In this document: positions 36,153-45,690 of the stretch, piece by piece
Position numbering within the stretch: position 1 is the first letter of the stretch
Layout of the letters: the number at the start of each line of letters is the position of its first letter
Assembly: GCA_963770865.1 (NCBI GenBank)
Contig: CAVYRD010000010.1
Coordinates: forward strand, 186,001 to 250,000
Length of the DNA stretch: 64,000 nucleotides
DNA from: Miltoncostaea sp963770865
GTDB lineage: Bacteria; Actinomycetota; Thermoleophilia; Miltoncostaeales; Miltoncostaeaceae
Direction of reading: 5' to 3'
Program-made: the position numbers and the translations under genes
Notes under the pieces: model-generated
The model's input: only the letters and a program-made list of their open reading frames with translations
Databases searched by the model: none
What the model was told of the DNA's origin: nothing

Positions 36153-36398
36153 ATGTCGCTCATCATCACCGGCGACCTGCGCGACGAGGACGGCCTGCAG
36201 CCAGACGCCGAGCTCTGGTGCGTGCCCTTCAAGGGCTGGGATGAGCCCCACCGGATGCTGGCCGAGTACTGGTGCCGGCCCCGGCGCTTTGCGGTCATCG
36301 AGGGAGGGCTGATCCGCGCAGACGGCCGCACGAACGACCCGACCGTGCTCCCAGGCGAAGTCTTCACGCTGCAGGTGGCGAAGCCGCCGCCGCCCTGA
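36153..36398 (+). CDS. Small hypothetical protein
   Basis: 81 residues (MSLIITGDLRDEDGLQPDAE, LWCVPFKGWDEPHRMLAEYW, ending VFTLQVAKPPPP), starting 9 bases after the GYD gene and probably co-transcribed. It looks like a compact beta-rich protein. No family was recognised, and the ribosome-binding site is weak. Confidence 0.5.
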   Translation: MSLIITGDLRDEDGLQPDAELWCVPFKGWDEPHRMLAEYWCRPRRFAVIEGGLIRADGRTNDPTVLPGEVFTLQVAKPPPP

Positions 36399-36680
36399 AG
36401 CGGGCCGCAGGCCAGCATCCGGCGGCGGGTGGTGCCCGCGGGCGGTTCGCCATCGTCGATGATCGAGGGGTCTACAACGCCGCTGGTCGGTACCTCGCGG
36501 TGGCGCGGCCCGTGTCTCTGCCCGAACACGCTTCGCTGGATCGCACCGTGCCGCGCTGACGCGCTCTCGCGCGGCGCCATGTGTGGAAAGGCCGCAAGCG
36601 CCGTACGCGCCCACCCGGTTGCGTCCCCGCCGCCTCTGGGCTAAATCGGCGGAACCACGCGAAGTGGATGGTGAGGTGAG

Positions 36681-38885
36681 ATGGGATCCTTCGTCTCGCC
36701 GGCCGCCTGGGCTCGACGCTCTGCGGCACACCCCTGGCGCGTCATCGGTGCCTGGGGCGTCGTGCTCGCGCTGTCGGTCGTCCTGATCGGCGCCCTCTTG
36801 TCGGGGGTGTTGTCGAGCGACGAGACCTTCGTGAACTCCCCCGAGTCCATGAGGGCCCAGAACGCGATCGAACAGCAGATCGGCGTGACCGAGTCGGTGG
36901 TCGAAGACGTCATCGTCCAGTCACCCGCCGGCGTCCAGGATCCGGCGGCACGGGATGCGGTCGAAGGACTCGTCGGGAGACTCCGCGGTCTCGGGCCGTC
37001 GGTGGTCGGCTCGGTGACCTCGCCCTTCGGCGGCGACGGCTCGCTGATATCGGAGGACGGGCGCACCGCGATCATCGCGGTGGTGATGTCGGGCGACGTC
37101 AACGAGGCCCAGGACAACATCGGGAAGGTCCTCGACCTGGCCCTTCCACTGGATGGCACCGGCGGCCTCGCGGTCAACGTCACGGGTCAGGCGTCCATCG
37201 CACACGACACCAACACGACCGCCGAGCAGGACCTCGTGACCGGCGAGAGCATCGGCATCCCGGTCGCCCTGCTGATCCTCGTCCTCGTGTTCGGGGCCGT
37301 GGTCTCGGCGCTGCTCCCCGTGATCCTCGCGATCATCGCGATCATCGTGGCGCTGGCCCTCACCGCCCTGGTCGGCCAGCTCGGCGACCTCTCCTTCTTC
37401 GTCACCAACATGATCACGATGATGGGCCTCGCCGTCGGCATCGACTACTCGCTCTTCATCGCCTCGCGGTACCGGGAGGAGCGGGCGGTCGGCCGGCCGC
37501 GCGTCGAGGCGATCGAGCAGTCCGGCAGGACCGCGAGCCGGGCGGTCTTCTTCTCCGGCATGACCGTCGTCGTCGCTCTGATCGGCCTCCTGATCGTGCC
37601 GATGTCGATCTTCGTGAGCCTCGCGATCGGGGCGATCCTCGTCGTCCTGTCGGCGATCGCCGCAGCCCTGACACTGCTCCCGGCCATGCTCAGCGTGCTG
37701 GGTGACCGGATCGACGCGGGGCGCCTCGCGCGCTTGGTCCCCACGCGCCTGCGTCGCCGCGATCAGGCATCGGGCTTCTGGCCGCGCGTGGTCGGCGCGG
37801 TCATGCGTCGCCCCGCGACCAGCCTGGTGCTGGGCGTGGCGATCCTCGTGGCGGCCGCGGTCCCGTACCTCGGTATCAACACCGGCGCCGCCGGCGTGAC
37901 GAGCCTTCCGAGCGATCTGCAGTCGCGTGTCGGCTTCGCGACCCTCCAGGCGGAGTTCTCGGTGGGTCGGCTGTCGCCGGCCCGCATCCCGATCCTCGGC
38001 GACCCCTCCTCGCCCGCCAACAAGGGGCAGATCGACCGCATCACCGCCGCGGCCGCCCGCGATGACGTACTCGGCACGCCGACCCTCGAGCCCGGTCCGA
38101 CCCACGAGGGAGCCGTCCTCGAGGTCCCGATCAACGCCGACCCGACGAGCCGGGCCGCAAAGGTCGCGGTGACCGAGCTCCGGGCCGCGACCGATCTGCC
38201 GGTGGGCGGCGTGACCGCCCGCAACATCGACTACTTCGCCATCGCGGACCGGTATCTGCCGATCGTCGTCTCGGTCGTGCTGACGATGAGCTTCATCGTC
38301 CTGCTCCTGGCGTTCCGCTCGCTCGTGGTGCCGTTCGTCGCCATCGCCATGAACCTGCTCTCGGTCGGAGCGGCGTTCGGATTGCTCACGCTCGTGAGCC
38401 AGGACGGCGTCGGAGCGGGCATCCTCGGCTTCCAGCAGGTCGACACGATCGAGGCTTGGATCCCGATCTTCCTCTTCGCCGTGCTCTTCGGGCTCTCCAT
38501 GGACTACCACGTCTTCCTGCTCTCCCGGATCAGGGAGCGCTTCCAGCAGACGGGGGACAACGTTGACGCGATCACCCACGGCATCAGCTCGAGCGCACGC
38601 CTGATCACGGGGGCGGCGCTGATCATGGTCGCCGTGTTCGCCGGATTCGCGGCCGGACAGCTCGTGATGTTCCAGCAGATGGGGTTCGGACTGGCCATCG
38701 CCGTGCTGATCGACGCCACGCTGGTGCGCGGCGTCATGGTGCCGGCCACGATGCGCCTGCTCGGTGACCGTAACTGGTACCTGCCGAGCTGGCTCGAATG
38801 GCTGCCACGGCTCTCGGTCGAGGGCGAGGTGCCCCCACGGCCGGAGTGGGGCACTCGCGGGACCACTCCTCCCAAGGCGTCCTGA
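36681..38885 (+). CDS. MMPL/RND family transporter
   Basis: 734 residues. Twelve predicted transmembrane segments in two repeats, each following a large extracytoplasmic loop (~40-170 and ~400-510). Family markers are GLAVGIDYSLFIASRYREER in the first half and FGLSMDYHVFLLSRIRERF in the second; the Asp-Tyr pairs are the proton-relay residues of MmpL proteins. It probably exports lipids or hydrophobic compounds using the proton gradient. It has a GGTGAG ribosome-binding region and no partner gene nearby. The length is that of short actinobacterial MmpL-like proteins. Confidence 0.92.
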   Translation: MGSFVSPAAWARRSAAHPWRVIGAWGVVLALSVVLIGALLSGVLSSDETFVNSPESMRAQNAIEQQIGVTESVVEDVIVQSPAGVQDPAARDAVEGLVGRLRGLGPSVVGSVTSPFGGDGSLISEDGRTAIIAVVMSGDVNEAQDNIGKVLDLALPLDGTGGLAVNVTGQASIAHDTNTTAEQDLVTGESIGIPVALLILVLVFGAVVSALLPVILAIIAIIVALALTALVGQLGDLSFFVTNMITMMGLAVGIDYSLFIASRYREERAVGRPRVEAIEQSGRTASRAVFFSGMTVVVALIGLLIVPMSIFVSLAIGAILVVLSAIAAALTLLPAMLSVLGDRIDAGRLARLVPTRLRRRDQASGFWPRVVGAVMRRPATSLVLGVAILVAAAVPYLGINTGAAGVTSLPSDLQSRVGFATLQAEFSVGRLSPARIPILGDPSSPANKGQIDRITAAAARDDVLGTPTLEPGPTHEGAVLEVPINADPTSRAAKVAVTELRAATDLPVGGVTARNIDYFAIADRYLPIVVSVVLTMSFIVLLLAFRSLVVPFVAIAMNLLSVGAAFGLLTLVSQDGVGAGILGFQQVDTIEAWIPIFLFAVLFGLSMDYHVFLLSRIRERFQQTGDNVDAITHGISSSARLITGAALIMVAVFAGFAAGQLVMFQQMGFGLAIAVLIDATLVRGVMVPATMRLLGDRNWYLPSWLEWLPRLSVEGEVPPRPEWGTRGTTPPKAS

Positions 38886-39011
38886 GCCGCACCCATACCT
38901 GGAGGACGGGGACGACTTCCGCCTGCGGATCGGCCAGGTCGCCAAACGACTCGCCGGCCAGACCACGACCACGAGCACCACGCCCACGAGCACAACGCCC
39001 ACGACGGAGGG

Positions 39012-39164
39012 GGCATAGAGTGGGAGGACGACATGGTCGAGGTCAACCGCATGACGACCCCGGCCAACACGCGGTGGAGCATCCTCGACCGCTCCACGGG
39101 CGCGGCGAACGAGGCGATCGACTGGCGGTTCCGGGTCCGCGACGGCCTGAGTGCGATCCCCTGA
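39012..39164 (+). pseudogene. Probable multicopper oxidase fragment
   Basis: The reading IEWEDDMVEVNRMTTPANTR then DRSTGAANEAIDWRFRV resembles the region before the last copper site of some multicopper oxidases. No start is present and it ends abruptly in a TGA after RDGLSAIP, before any copper ligands. An ATG at 39033 would give only 43 residues. It is a relic rather than a gene. Confidence 0.4.
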
Positions 39165-39196
39165 CGCGGCGTCAGGGGCTCGGCCCTGGCCTCCCG

Positions 39197-39604
39197 TCAG
39201 GTTCCGGGCGCCGACGGGGCGTCGGGACGCGCCGGCTCGAAGAGCTCCACCGGGTTGCCCGAGGGGTCCTCGACGATGATCTGCCTGCCGCCCACCCCCA
39301 CCACGATCTCGTTGCGGAACGGGGCTCCGGCGGCCCGGAGACGGTGGACCGTCTCCTCCAGGTCGGCGACCTCGAGGGAGATGCGGTTCCAGCCGCCCGG
39401 CTCGGGCACGGTCCCGTCGGGCATCGCCTGGCCGCCCCCGCCGGCCCCGCTCGGCGCGCTCAGCGCCAGGCGCAGGCCGCCCCGGGCGAGCATCGCGAAG
39501 GTGGGCGCCGGGTGCATCACCTCCTCGAAGCCGAGGTGGCGGCGGTAGAAGTCGATGGCTGCGTCCACGTCGTGGACGATGTAGCGGACGGTCACGGTCG
39601 TCAC
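39197..39604 (-). CDS. VOC family protein (glyoxalase/bleomycin-resistance fold)
   Basis: 135 residues from the GTG at 39602-39604, which overlaps the upstream stop. VRYIVHDVDAAIDFYRRHLG and the C-terminal GGRQIIVEDPSGNPVELFEP are the paired beta-alpha-beta-beta-beta units of the vicinal-oxygen-chelate fold. The metal ligands needed for a defined activity cannot be assigned with confidence. The fold is certain, the substrate unknown. Confidence 0.85.
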   Translation of the reverse strand: MTTVTVRYIVHDVDAAIDFYRRHLGFEEVMHPAPTFAMLARGGLRLALSAPSGAGGGGQAMPDGTVPEPGGWNRISLEVADLEETVHRLRAAGAPFRNEIVVGVGGRQIIVEDPSGNPVELFEPARPDAPSAPGT

Positions 39605-39963
39605 GTGCCGGCCTCCTTCCGGTCCAGTCTCAGCTCCCGGAACACGAGCCACTCCCGGAGCTCCTGAGGCACGTCGTGGTAGGGCGGGATCTCCGTGAAG
39701 CCGAGACGCTCGTAGAGGGTCAGCGCCTCGACCTGGCGGACGCTCGTGTCCAGGAGCATCCGCCGGTAGCCGATCTCACGCGGCCGGGCGTACTTGCCGG
39801 GGAGCCCGGCCAGCTCGGCCTCGAACGCCGCGTCGTCGAAGTACGCGTCGATGAGGTGGAGGTCCTCCAAGTGGCGCTCGCGGTGCCAGGCGAGAAGGCC
39901 CCGGACCAGGCGCCTCACGTGGTCCAGCTCCCCGGGGCGCGAGGCCTCGACGACCCGGGTCAC
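39601..39963 (-). pseudogene. GNAT acetyltransferase with internal deletion
   Basis: 120 residues. The N-terminal part (VRRLVRGLLAWHRERHLEDL, then ELAGLPGKYARP) and the C-terminal part (REIGYRRMLLDTSVRQVEAL, TLYERLGFTEIPPYHDVP) are those of a GNAT enzyme. The ~45 residues between them that hold the acetyl-CoA-binding motif A (R/QxxGxG/A) are missing, and KYARP runs directly into REIGYRR. The frame is preserved across the deletion at about 39,790. Without motif A it should be inactive, although the downstream VOC gene is still coupled to it. Confidence 0.65.
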
Positions 39964-40133
39964 GCGCGGGCCGCGTCGTGCCGTGGGCTCAGGGCGACCG
40001 GTGACGTCGCCGGGGGCGGGGAGGACCGTCGCATACAGCCAGTATCGACGCCGGAGGGGCCGGCGGACTTCCCCGTCTCGCCATCCGGGACGTCCCCGAG
40101 GCGCGGAGCGGCGTGGCGCGGGACGATCGCGTC

Positions 40134-40592
40134 ATGACCGAGGAGTCGAGACCCGGACCCTTCGAGGAGCGCGTGGCGACCGCCTGCTGGGCGGCCGTGC
40201 CGGTCGTCGTCGTGCTCGGCGTGATCGCGATGCTGCAGTCGCCGGAGATCTTCGCCGAGACCGGGTCAGCCGACGGGAGCACCCCGTGGGGCGGCGCGAT
40301 CCTCGGGCTCGCGACGTTCCTCCTGTTCACCGCCGCCCCCCTCGTGTTCTTCGGTCACGCCCTGCGGGCGGGGACGCGTGGGCGGCTCATGGCCTCCGCG
40401 CTCCTGGCGGCCGGGCTCGGCTTCTACGGCGGCGTCCTGCCGCTGCTCGGTGGGCTCGTGGAGGGCTGGGGCGGGGTGTCCGTGCTCGCCGTCCTCACCG
40501 CCGCGGGGGTCGCCGTGCTCGACGGCTTCGTCGTCGCGGCCGCCGTACAGGGCATCGGCCGGATCGACCGGGACCGGGCCGCGCCGGCCTGA
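40134..40592 (+). CDS. Hypothetical four-helix membrane protein
   Basis: 152 residues from the ATG at 40134 (a GTG at 40113 would add 7). Four hydrophobic segments are visible: ACWAAVPVVVVLGVIAMLQ, GLATFLLFTAAPLVFFGHAL, LMASALLAAGLGFYGGVLPL and VSVLAVLTAAGVAVLDGFVV. No family was recognised. It stands alone between the GNAT remnant and an AT-rich patch. Confidence 0.6.
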   Translation: MTEESRPGPFEERVATACWAAVPVVVVLGVIAMLQSPEIFAETGSADGSTPWGGAILGLATFLLFTAAPLVFFGHALRAGTRGRLMASALLAAGLGFYGGVLPLLGGLVEGWGGVSVLAVLTAAGVAVLDGFVVAAAVQGIGRIDRDRAAPA

Positions 40593-40634
40593 TTCACGCG
40601 CGGAGCGGGAGTGGATCGGCGAATTTAATAGATT

Positions 40635-40669
40635 CTTTGTGAGAGTTGTGTATGCGAATGGTCACAAAG
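40635..40669 (+). promoter_or_regulatory. Inverted repeat in an AT-rich patch
   Basis: CTTTGTGA (40635-40642) and TCACAAAG (40662-40669) form a perfect 8-bp inverted repeat with a 19-base centre. They sit in a ~45-base AT-rich stretch that stands out in this GC-rich DNA, just upstream of a 55-residue membrane protein. A promoter/operator is plausible. Confidence 0.45.
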
Positions 40670-40712
40670 CTCCATCTCGGAGTCGGTCACGGACCGGCAG
40701 GATTCCAGGCCC

Positions 40713-40880
40713 GTGTCGACCTCCCTCCGCACACCGCCCCTGGTCACCGGCCTCGACCGGCCCGACCCGCAGACTCCCACGCCCGCCGCGCTGCCGATCC
40801 TCGTGGTGTGGGCACTGGCCATCGGCCTGTGCCTCGCCTTCTGGGTCGGCGTCGCCGCCCTGCTGGTGTCGCTGATCTAG
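40713..40880 (+). CDS. Small single-pass membrane protein
   Basis: 55 residues from the GTG at 40713 to a TAG at 40878-40880. A soluble N-terminus (VTGLDRPDPQTPTPAALP) is followed by one long transmembrane helix (ILVVWALAIGLCLAFWVGVA). No homologue was recognised. It has the AT-rich inverted repeat upstream and ends 16 bases before the convergent GYD gene. Confidence 0.5.
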   Translation: MSTSLRTPPLVTGLDRPDPQTPTPAALPILVVWALAIGLCLAFWVGVAALLVSLI

Positions 40881-40896
40881 GCCGCCCGCCCCGGGC

Positions 40897-41268
40897 TCAG
40901 CCCAGGGCGTCGTAGCCGGTGCGCCACTTCTCCAGCAGGACGCCCGGGGGCGCGTAGTCCGCGGCGATCACCTTGGCCAGCTCGAGCGAGCCGCGCGCCT
41001 CGCGGCTGGTCAGCAGGTGGACGGTCTCGAGGTGGGCGATGCGCCCGCTCGCCGACACGGCCGCCGACACGGCGGCGGCCACGGTGGCGTTGGGAACACG
41101 GAAGATCGCGAGCCCGTCGTGCTCGCCGAGCATCCAGTAGAAGGAGAGCAGCTCGCCGCCCGCGGCCTCGATGATCTTGCGGCCCGCCGCCTCCCGGTCC
41201 TCGGGGTGCTGGACCATGCTGCGCCAGACGTCCTTGGCGTAGGTGAAGAACATCAGGTAGACGCCCAT
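40897..41268 (-). CDS. GYD domain protein, copy 2
   Basis: 123 residues. Parallels copy 1 throughout: YLMFFTYAKDVWRSMVQHPE, AGRKIIEAAGGELLSFYWML, GEHDGLAIFRVPNATVAAAV and a C-terminal GYDALG. The ATG at 41268 has an AGGAGG ribosome-binding site; the longer upstream frame is not needed. It is divergent from the PPDK-like gene across ~220 bases in which I see no other gene. Confidence 0.8.
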   Translation of the reverse strand: MGVYLMFFTYAKDVWRSMVQHPEDREAAGRKIIEAAGGELLSFYWMLGEHDGLAIFRVPNATVAAAVSAAVSASGRIAHLETVHLLTSREARGSLELAKVIAADYAPPGVLLEKWRTGYDALG

Positions 41269-41492
41269 CCTCGGCCTCCTCCTCGCCGTTCGCGCGGAAC
41301 CGCGCGCCATGGGGCCCATACCATGCCGGGGGGGACGCTGCGGTCAACCGGACCCGCCCGATGCCGCCGCTACGGGAATACCGTGGACGCCCGCGGGGAC
41401 CCCCGGATGCCCGCCCCGCCCGGCCCCCGCCACCATTGGCTCGCCCGGATCCGCCGAGACGCCGGGCTTTGTGGAGGCGTCGGGGAGGGGCT

Positions 41493-44400
41493 TTGGCGAC
41501 AGCGGGGAGCGGGACGGCCGATGCGCTGAGCGTGAACCTGGCGCGCACCGCGGTCGAGGTGGTCATCCCCGAGGAGCACGCCGTGCTCCTGGAGATCACC
41601 GAGGGCTTCACCGGCCTGCAGCAGGCCACCCGCGAGCTGCTGCGCGAGGTGCACCACCGCTACGTCGGCTGGAGCCAGGCGCTCGCCGACCTCCACCGCC
41701 AGGCGGCGGGCGACATCCACGTCTACAACCGCCACCCGCGTGGCGCCGAGGGCATGGCCGTCTACTGCGACCTCTACGCCAAGGTCGTCGAGGAGTGCGG
41801 CGACCCGCACGTGCAGGTGGACGCCGTACGGTTCTGGCTCGGCTATCTGGAGCTGATAGCGGCGCGCTCGGGCGAGCGCCTCGAGCGCAACCTGCCGGTG
41901 GTCCGCCACGCGCTGGCGCGCCTGGAGGCCGCCCTGTCCGGGGCGCCCGCGCTGGCGGCGGCAGCGTCGCCGCGGCTGAAGCGCCTTGTGGCGGCGCTCG
42001 CGGCCGCCCCGCCCGTGGCCGGCGGCGCGCTCGACGACGCGCTGGCGCTCCTGGCCCGTTCGCTGCGGGCGGCCTGCGCGCGCTGGACCGAGGGGGAGGA
42101 CCCGGCCGAGTGGTACCGCGAGACGGCGCCCCGCGGCGGGGAGCTGCCCGGCGTGGTGGCGGCCATCTCCCACGGGCGGCTGGCGGAGCGCGCGGCCCGC
42201 ATCGCCGCCCTCGGTGACGACCCGCGCGGCCTGCGCCCGTACGCCGCGCTGCTGCTGGAGTCGCCCGACGACGCCGAGATCGCCCGCGGCTACGTTGACG
42301 CCGCCCGCGTCTTCACCCAGGACTCGGACGACCCCGACGGGCAGCTCGCGCGCATCCACTGGCTGCTGCGGGTGCTGGCCCGGCCGGAGCTCGACCCGGT
42401 CCACGAGACGGCGCTGCGCGACGTGGGCCGCTGCTGCGCGCGCCTGATGGAGGAGCCGCGGGGCCGCGAGGACCTCGTGCGCGAGGTCTTCGGCCTGCTG
42501 CGCAGCGCCGACCTGCCGCGCACGCGCGCCTTCACCGACCTCGTGGCCCGCATCGGCTCGTCGGCCATGGCGAGCGGCGACCCCAAGCTCGCCGCCGTCC
42601 TCATCGACGAGATGCTCGGCCTCGACTTCGCCTACCCGGAGTTCTCGGGCTTCACGTCCGAATGGGGCGTGCGCGTCAACCCCGCCCACCTGCGCACCAT
42701 CCGCGCCCATCTGGCGATCATCGGGACCAACCCCGGCATGGCCCGGGCGCTGGTCGCCTCGCTGGTGGCCCACCTGCGCCTGGGCGGGGTCTTCATCGCC
42801 GACACCGACCTCTTCCAGCGCGACGTCTCGGCGCTGCTGGGCTGCGAGATCCGCCCGGTGTTCCTGGAGGTCAAGCAGCTCCTGCGCGTGTTCCCGGTCT
42901 ACTTCCGCGAGATCGGGGCAGAGGGGCGCCTGCGCGAGACCTCCACGCGGCTCGACGAGATCGACCACCGCCGCGACCCGCTCTGCCACTTCCTGCGCAA
43001 GCAGAGCCACGTGGAGTGCAACCCGCGCCTGATCGCGTTCGCCGACGACATCCTGCGCTTCTGGGCGACCGGCGACGCCGCGCCCCTGGGCTCGTACGTT
43101 CCGGGCGCCGACCTCGTGCACCTGGGCGCGGACGGCAGCCGGCTGGAGGCCCTGCGCGCCGACGTCGCGGCGCTGGCGGCGGCGGAGGGGGGCATCGACG
43201 CGCTGCTGGCCCTCGCGCCGGAGGACGTCCCGGCGCGCCTGGACGCCTTGGCCCCGGGCGACCCGCTCGTCCGCGAGAAGATCTCCCTGGTCTTCCAGGT
43301 GCGCGAGGAGCTGCGGCGCAAGTACGCGCTCGACCACTCGGACGTGGTCGTGCGGCTGCACGACTTCCGCCGGGTCGACGCCCGCGACGTGCGCGCGCTG
43401 GAGTTCGCCCTCGCCCGCGACGACTCCGAGGCGGCCCTGGAGCGGGTGCTCGCGCTGCTGGAGCAGCTGCAGGCCATCGTCCAGCGCCCCGGCGAGACGA
43501 CCGCCGTCGAGGACATCTACCTGAAGCGCCACATCGCGGCGGGCATCCCGAGCATGTACGGCTCCTACCGCGAGGAGCGCTTCGAGGCCGTCGGGCTCAC
43601 GTTCCGCCTGGAGTCGCTCGGGACGGCGCTGTTCGAGCGGGTGATCGACGACGACGACCTCGGCGCGCTCGACCGCGCGCGCCTGGCCGACATCGCCCGC
43701 TGGCTGCACTACCTGCAGCGGGCGCTGCGCATCGACGGCTATCGCGCGCAGGGGCTCGCCCACTGCCTGGCGATGATCGACGAGGCGATCCCCGATCCGG
43801 ACACGTCGCTCGAGCAGTTCCTCAACGTCTTCCAGATGATGTCGCGCAACATCGAGACCTCGATCCGCGCGCGCATCCTCGACGCCTACGACGAGCCGGT
43901 CGAGCGGGCCCTGCGCCAGATGCTGCGGCGCGGGCTGATCACCGGCGCGGCATCCGAGGACGAGGCCGTGCTGCGCCACTCGGAGGCCTTCTTCCGCGAC
44001 CTGATCGCCGAGAGCTTCGGCCTGCAGCGCCTCGACCTGCTCGTGGGGCGCGTCCTGCACGCCCTCGGCGAGCAGGTGCGCACCACGCCGCCCGCCCGCC
44101 GGCCGCACCGAGCGCCCTCGCCGGAGCGCTGCGTCCTCACCCTGGGCAGCCACGAGGCTGCCGCCCGCGGCATCGTGTCGCTGGGCAACAAGGCGTTCAT
44201 GCTCACGCGCCTCAAGGACATGGGCTTCCAGGTCCCGTCGGGCTTCGTCCTCAGCACCGAGCTCTGCCCGCGCGCGGGGGAGGACCCCGAGGGGCTGCGC
44301 CGGCGCGAGGACGTGACGCGCAGCATCCGCGCCGAGGTGGCCCGCATCGAGATGGCCACGGGCGCCCGGCTCGGCGATCCGGAGCGGCCGCTGCTGCTGT

Positions 44401-45665
44401 CGGTGCGCGGCGGCGCGCCGATCAGCATGCCCGGCATGCTCGAGACCTACCTCAACGTGGGCATCAACGCCGAGACGGCGCTCGGCCTGGCGCGCGTCCG
44501 CCACCGGGCCTGGGCCGCATGGGACGCCTACCGGCGCTTCCTGCAGTTCTGGGGCATGAGCCACGGGATGGAGCGCAACCGCTTCGACGAGCTGATGCGC
44601 GCGGCCAAGCGGCGCGCCGGCGTCGTCAAGAAGGCCGAGTTCGCGTCCGGCCAGATGGCCGAGCTGGCCCTGGAGTACCGCGGGCTGGTGGGCTCCGCGG
44701 GGCTCGACATGGTGGACGACCCGTGGGAGCAGCTCCTGGCCTGCATCGAGCGCGTCCACGGCTCCTGGCGGGCCGAGGGCCCGCGGCTGTACCGGCGAGA
44801 GCTGGGCATCTCGGACGACTGGGGCACGGCGGTCATCGTCCAGGCGATGGTGTTCGGCAACCTCGGCACCCGCTCGGGCACCGGCGTCATGCTCACCCGC
44901 GCCCCCGACGGCGAGCCGGACGTGGTCGAGCCCCACGGCGACTTCGTGGTGCAGGGCCAGGGCGACGACGTCGTGGGCGGCGTCGTGGAGGTCTTCCCGA
45001 TCAGCGAGCGCCAGCGGCGCTCGGAGCCGGGGGGCGGCAGCGTGTCGCTGGAGCGCGACTTCCCCGAGATCCACGCCGCGCTCACCGAGGCGGCCCACAT
45101 CCTGGTGGACGAGCAGGGCATGAACCACCAGGAGGTGGAGTTCACCTTCGAGAGCGAGCGGCGCGCCGACCTGTACCTGCTGCAGACCCGCGACGTGATC
45201 GTGGCGCCGAGCTCGGTCGTCGTGGCCTTCGTGCCCGGCGAGGCGCTCGATTCCGCGCGCATCGCGACCGGCATCGGGGTGGGCGGGAGCGCGCTGAGCG
45301 GGCGCGTCGCCCATTCCGCCGAGGACGTCGGGCGCCTGCGCGCCGCCCACGCCGGCGAGGCGGTCATCCTGCTGCGCCCCGACACCGTGCCCGACGACAT
45401 CCCGCTCGTGCTCCAGGTCGACGGCGTGCTGACCGCGGTCGGCGGGGCCACCAGCCACGCGGCGGTGGCGGCCAAGCGCCTCGGCAAGACCTGCGTCGTC
45501 GGCACCCGCACGCTCCAGGTCGACGAGGGCGCGGGCATCTCGCGCCTCGGCGGGCGGACCATCCGCACCGGCGACACCCTCTCCATCAGCGGCATCGACG
45601 GGCGCGTCTACCTCGGCGCGCACCCGGTGGCCGAGGTCCGCGTGCGCGGCCGGGCCCAGCAGTGA
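41493..45665 (+). CDS. PPDK-type ATP-grasp/phosphohistidine protein with large unknown N-terminal region
   Basis: 1390 residues from a TTG with a GGGGAGG site; a GTG at 41532 is an alternative, and the longer ATG frame is low-complexity. Residues 1-~890 form an all-helical region matching no family I know. Residues ~895-1240 are the ATP-grasp part of pyruvate phosphate dikinase (LGNKAFMLTRLKDMGFQVPS; SVRGGAPISMPGMLETYLNV; QGQGDDVVGGVVEVFPI; LYLLQTRD). Residues ~1290-1375 are the swivelling phosphohistidine domain with His1322 in GGATSHAAVAAKRLG. The PEP/pyruvate TIM barrel of PPDK and PEP synthase is absent. It should phosphorylate itself on His from ATP; the acceptor is unknown. The downstream GAPDH is 25 bases away. 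Confidence 0.85.
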   Translation: MATAGSGTADALSVNLARTAVEVVIPEEHAVLLEITEGFTGLQQATRELLREVHHRYVGWSQALADLHRQAAGDIHVYNRHPRGAEGMAVYCDLYAKVVEECGDPHVQVDAVRFWLGYLELIAARSGERLERNLPVVRHALARLEAALSGAPALAAAASPRLKRLVAALAAAPPVAGGALDDALALLARSLRAACARWTEGEDPAEWYRETAPRGGELPGVVAAISHGRLAERAARIAALGDDPRGLRPYAALLLESPDDAEIARGYVDAARVFTQDSDDPDGQLARIHWLLRVLARPELDPVHETALRDVGRCCARLMEEPRGREDLVREVFGLLRSADLPRTRAFTDLVARIGSSAMASGDPKLAAVLIDEMLGLDFAYPEFSGFTSEWGVRVNPAHLRTIRAHLAIIGTNPGMARALVASLVAHLRLGGVFIADTDLFQRDVSALLGCEIRPVFLEVKQLLRVFPVYFREIGAEGRLRETSTRLDEIDHRRDPLCHFLRKQSHVECNPRLIAFADDILRFWATGDAAPLGSYVPGADLVHLGADGSRLEALRADVAALAAAEGGIDALLALAPEDVPARLDALAPGDPLVREKISLVFQVREELRRKYALDHSDVVVRLHDFRRVDARDVRALEFALARDDSEAALERVLALLEQLQAIVQRPGETTAVEDIYLKRHIAAGIPSMYGSYREERFEAVGLTFRLESLGTALFERVIDDDDLGALDRARLADIARWLHYLQRALRIDGYRAQGLAHCLAMIDEAIPDPDTSLEQFLNVFQMMSRNIETSIRARILDAYDEPVERALRQMLRRGLITGAASEDEAVLRHSEAFFRDLIAESFGLQRLDLLVGRVLHALGEQVRTTPPARRPHRAPSPERCVLTLGSHEAAARGIVSLGNKAFMLTRLKDMGFQVPSGFVLSTELCPRAGEDPEGLRRREDVTRSIRAEVARIEMATGARLGDPERPLLLSVRGGAPISMPGMLETYLNVGINAETALGLARVRHRAWAAWDAYRRFLQFWGMSHGMERNRFDELMRAAKRRAGVVKKAEFASGQMAELALEYRGLVGSAGLDMVDDPWEQLLACIERVHGSWRAEGPRLYRRELGISDDWGTAVIVQAMVFGNLGTRSGTGVMLTRAPDGEPDVVEPHGDFVVQGQGDDVVGGVVEVFPISERQRRSEPGGGSVSLERDFPEIHAALTEAAHILVDEQGMNHQEVEFTFESERRADLYLLQTRDVIVAPSSVVVAFVPGEALDSARIATGIGVGGSALSGRVAHSAEDVGRLRAAHAGEAVILLRPDTVPDDIPLVLQVDGVLTAVGGATSHAAVAAKRLGKTCVVGTRTLQVDEGAGISRLGGRTIRTGDTLSISGIDGRVYLGAHPVAEVRVRGRAQQ

Positions 45666-45690
45666 CCACCCCCAGGAGGACTCCCACCAC

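Noticed and set aside
36399..36680. Possible gene between the 81-residue protein and MMPL
   Set aside because: Only short frames without start signals or homology; treated as intergenic.
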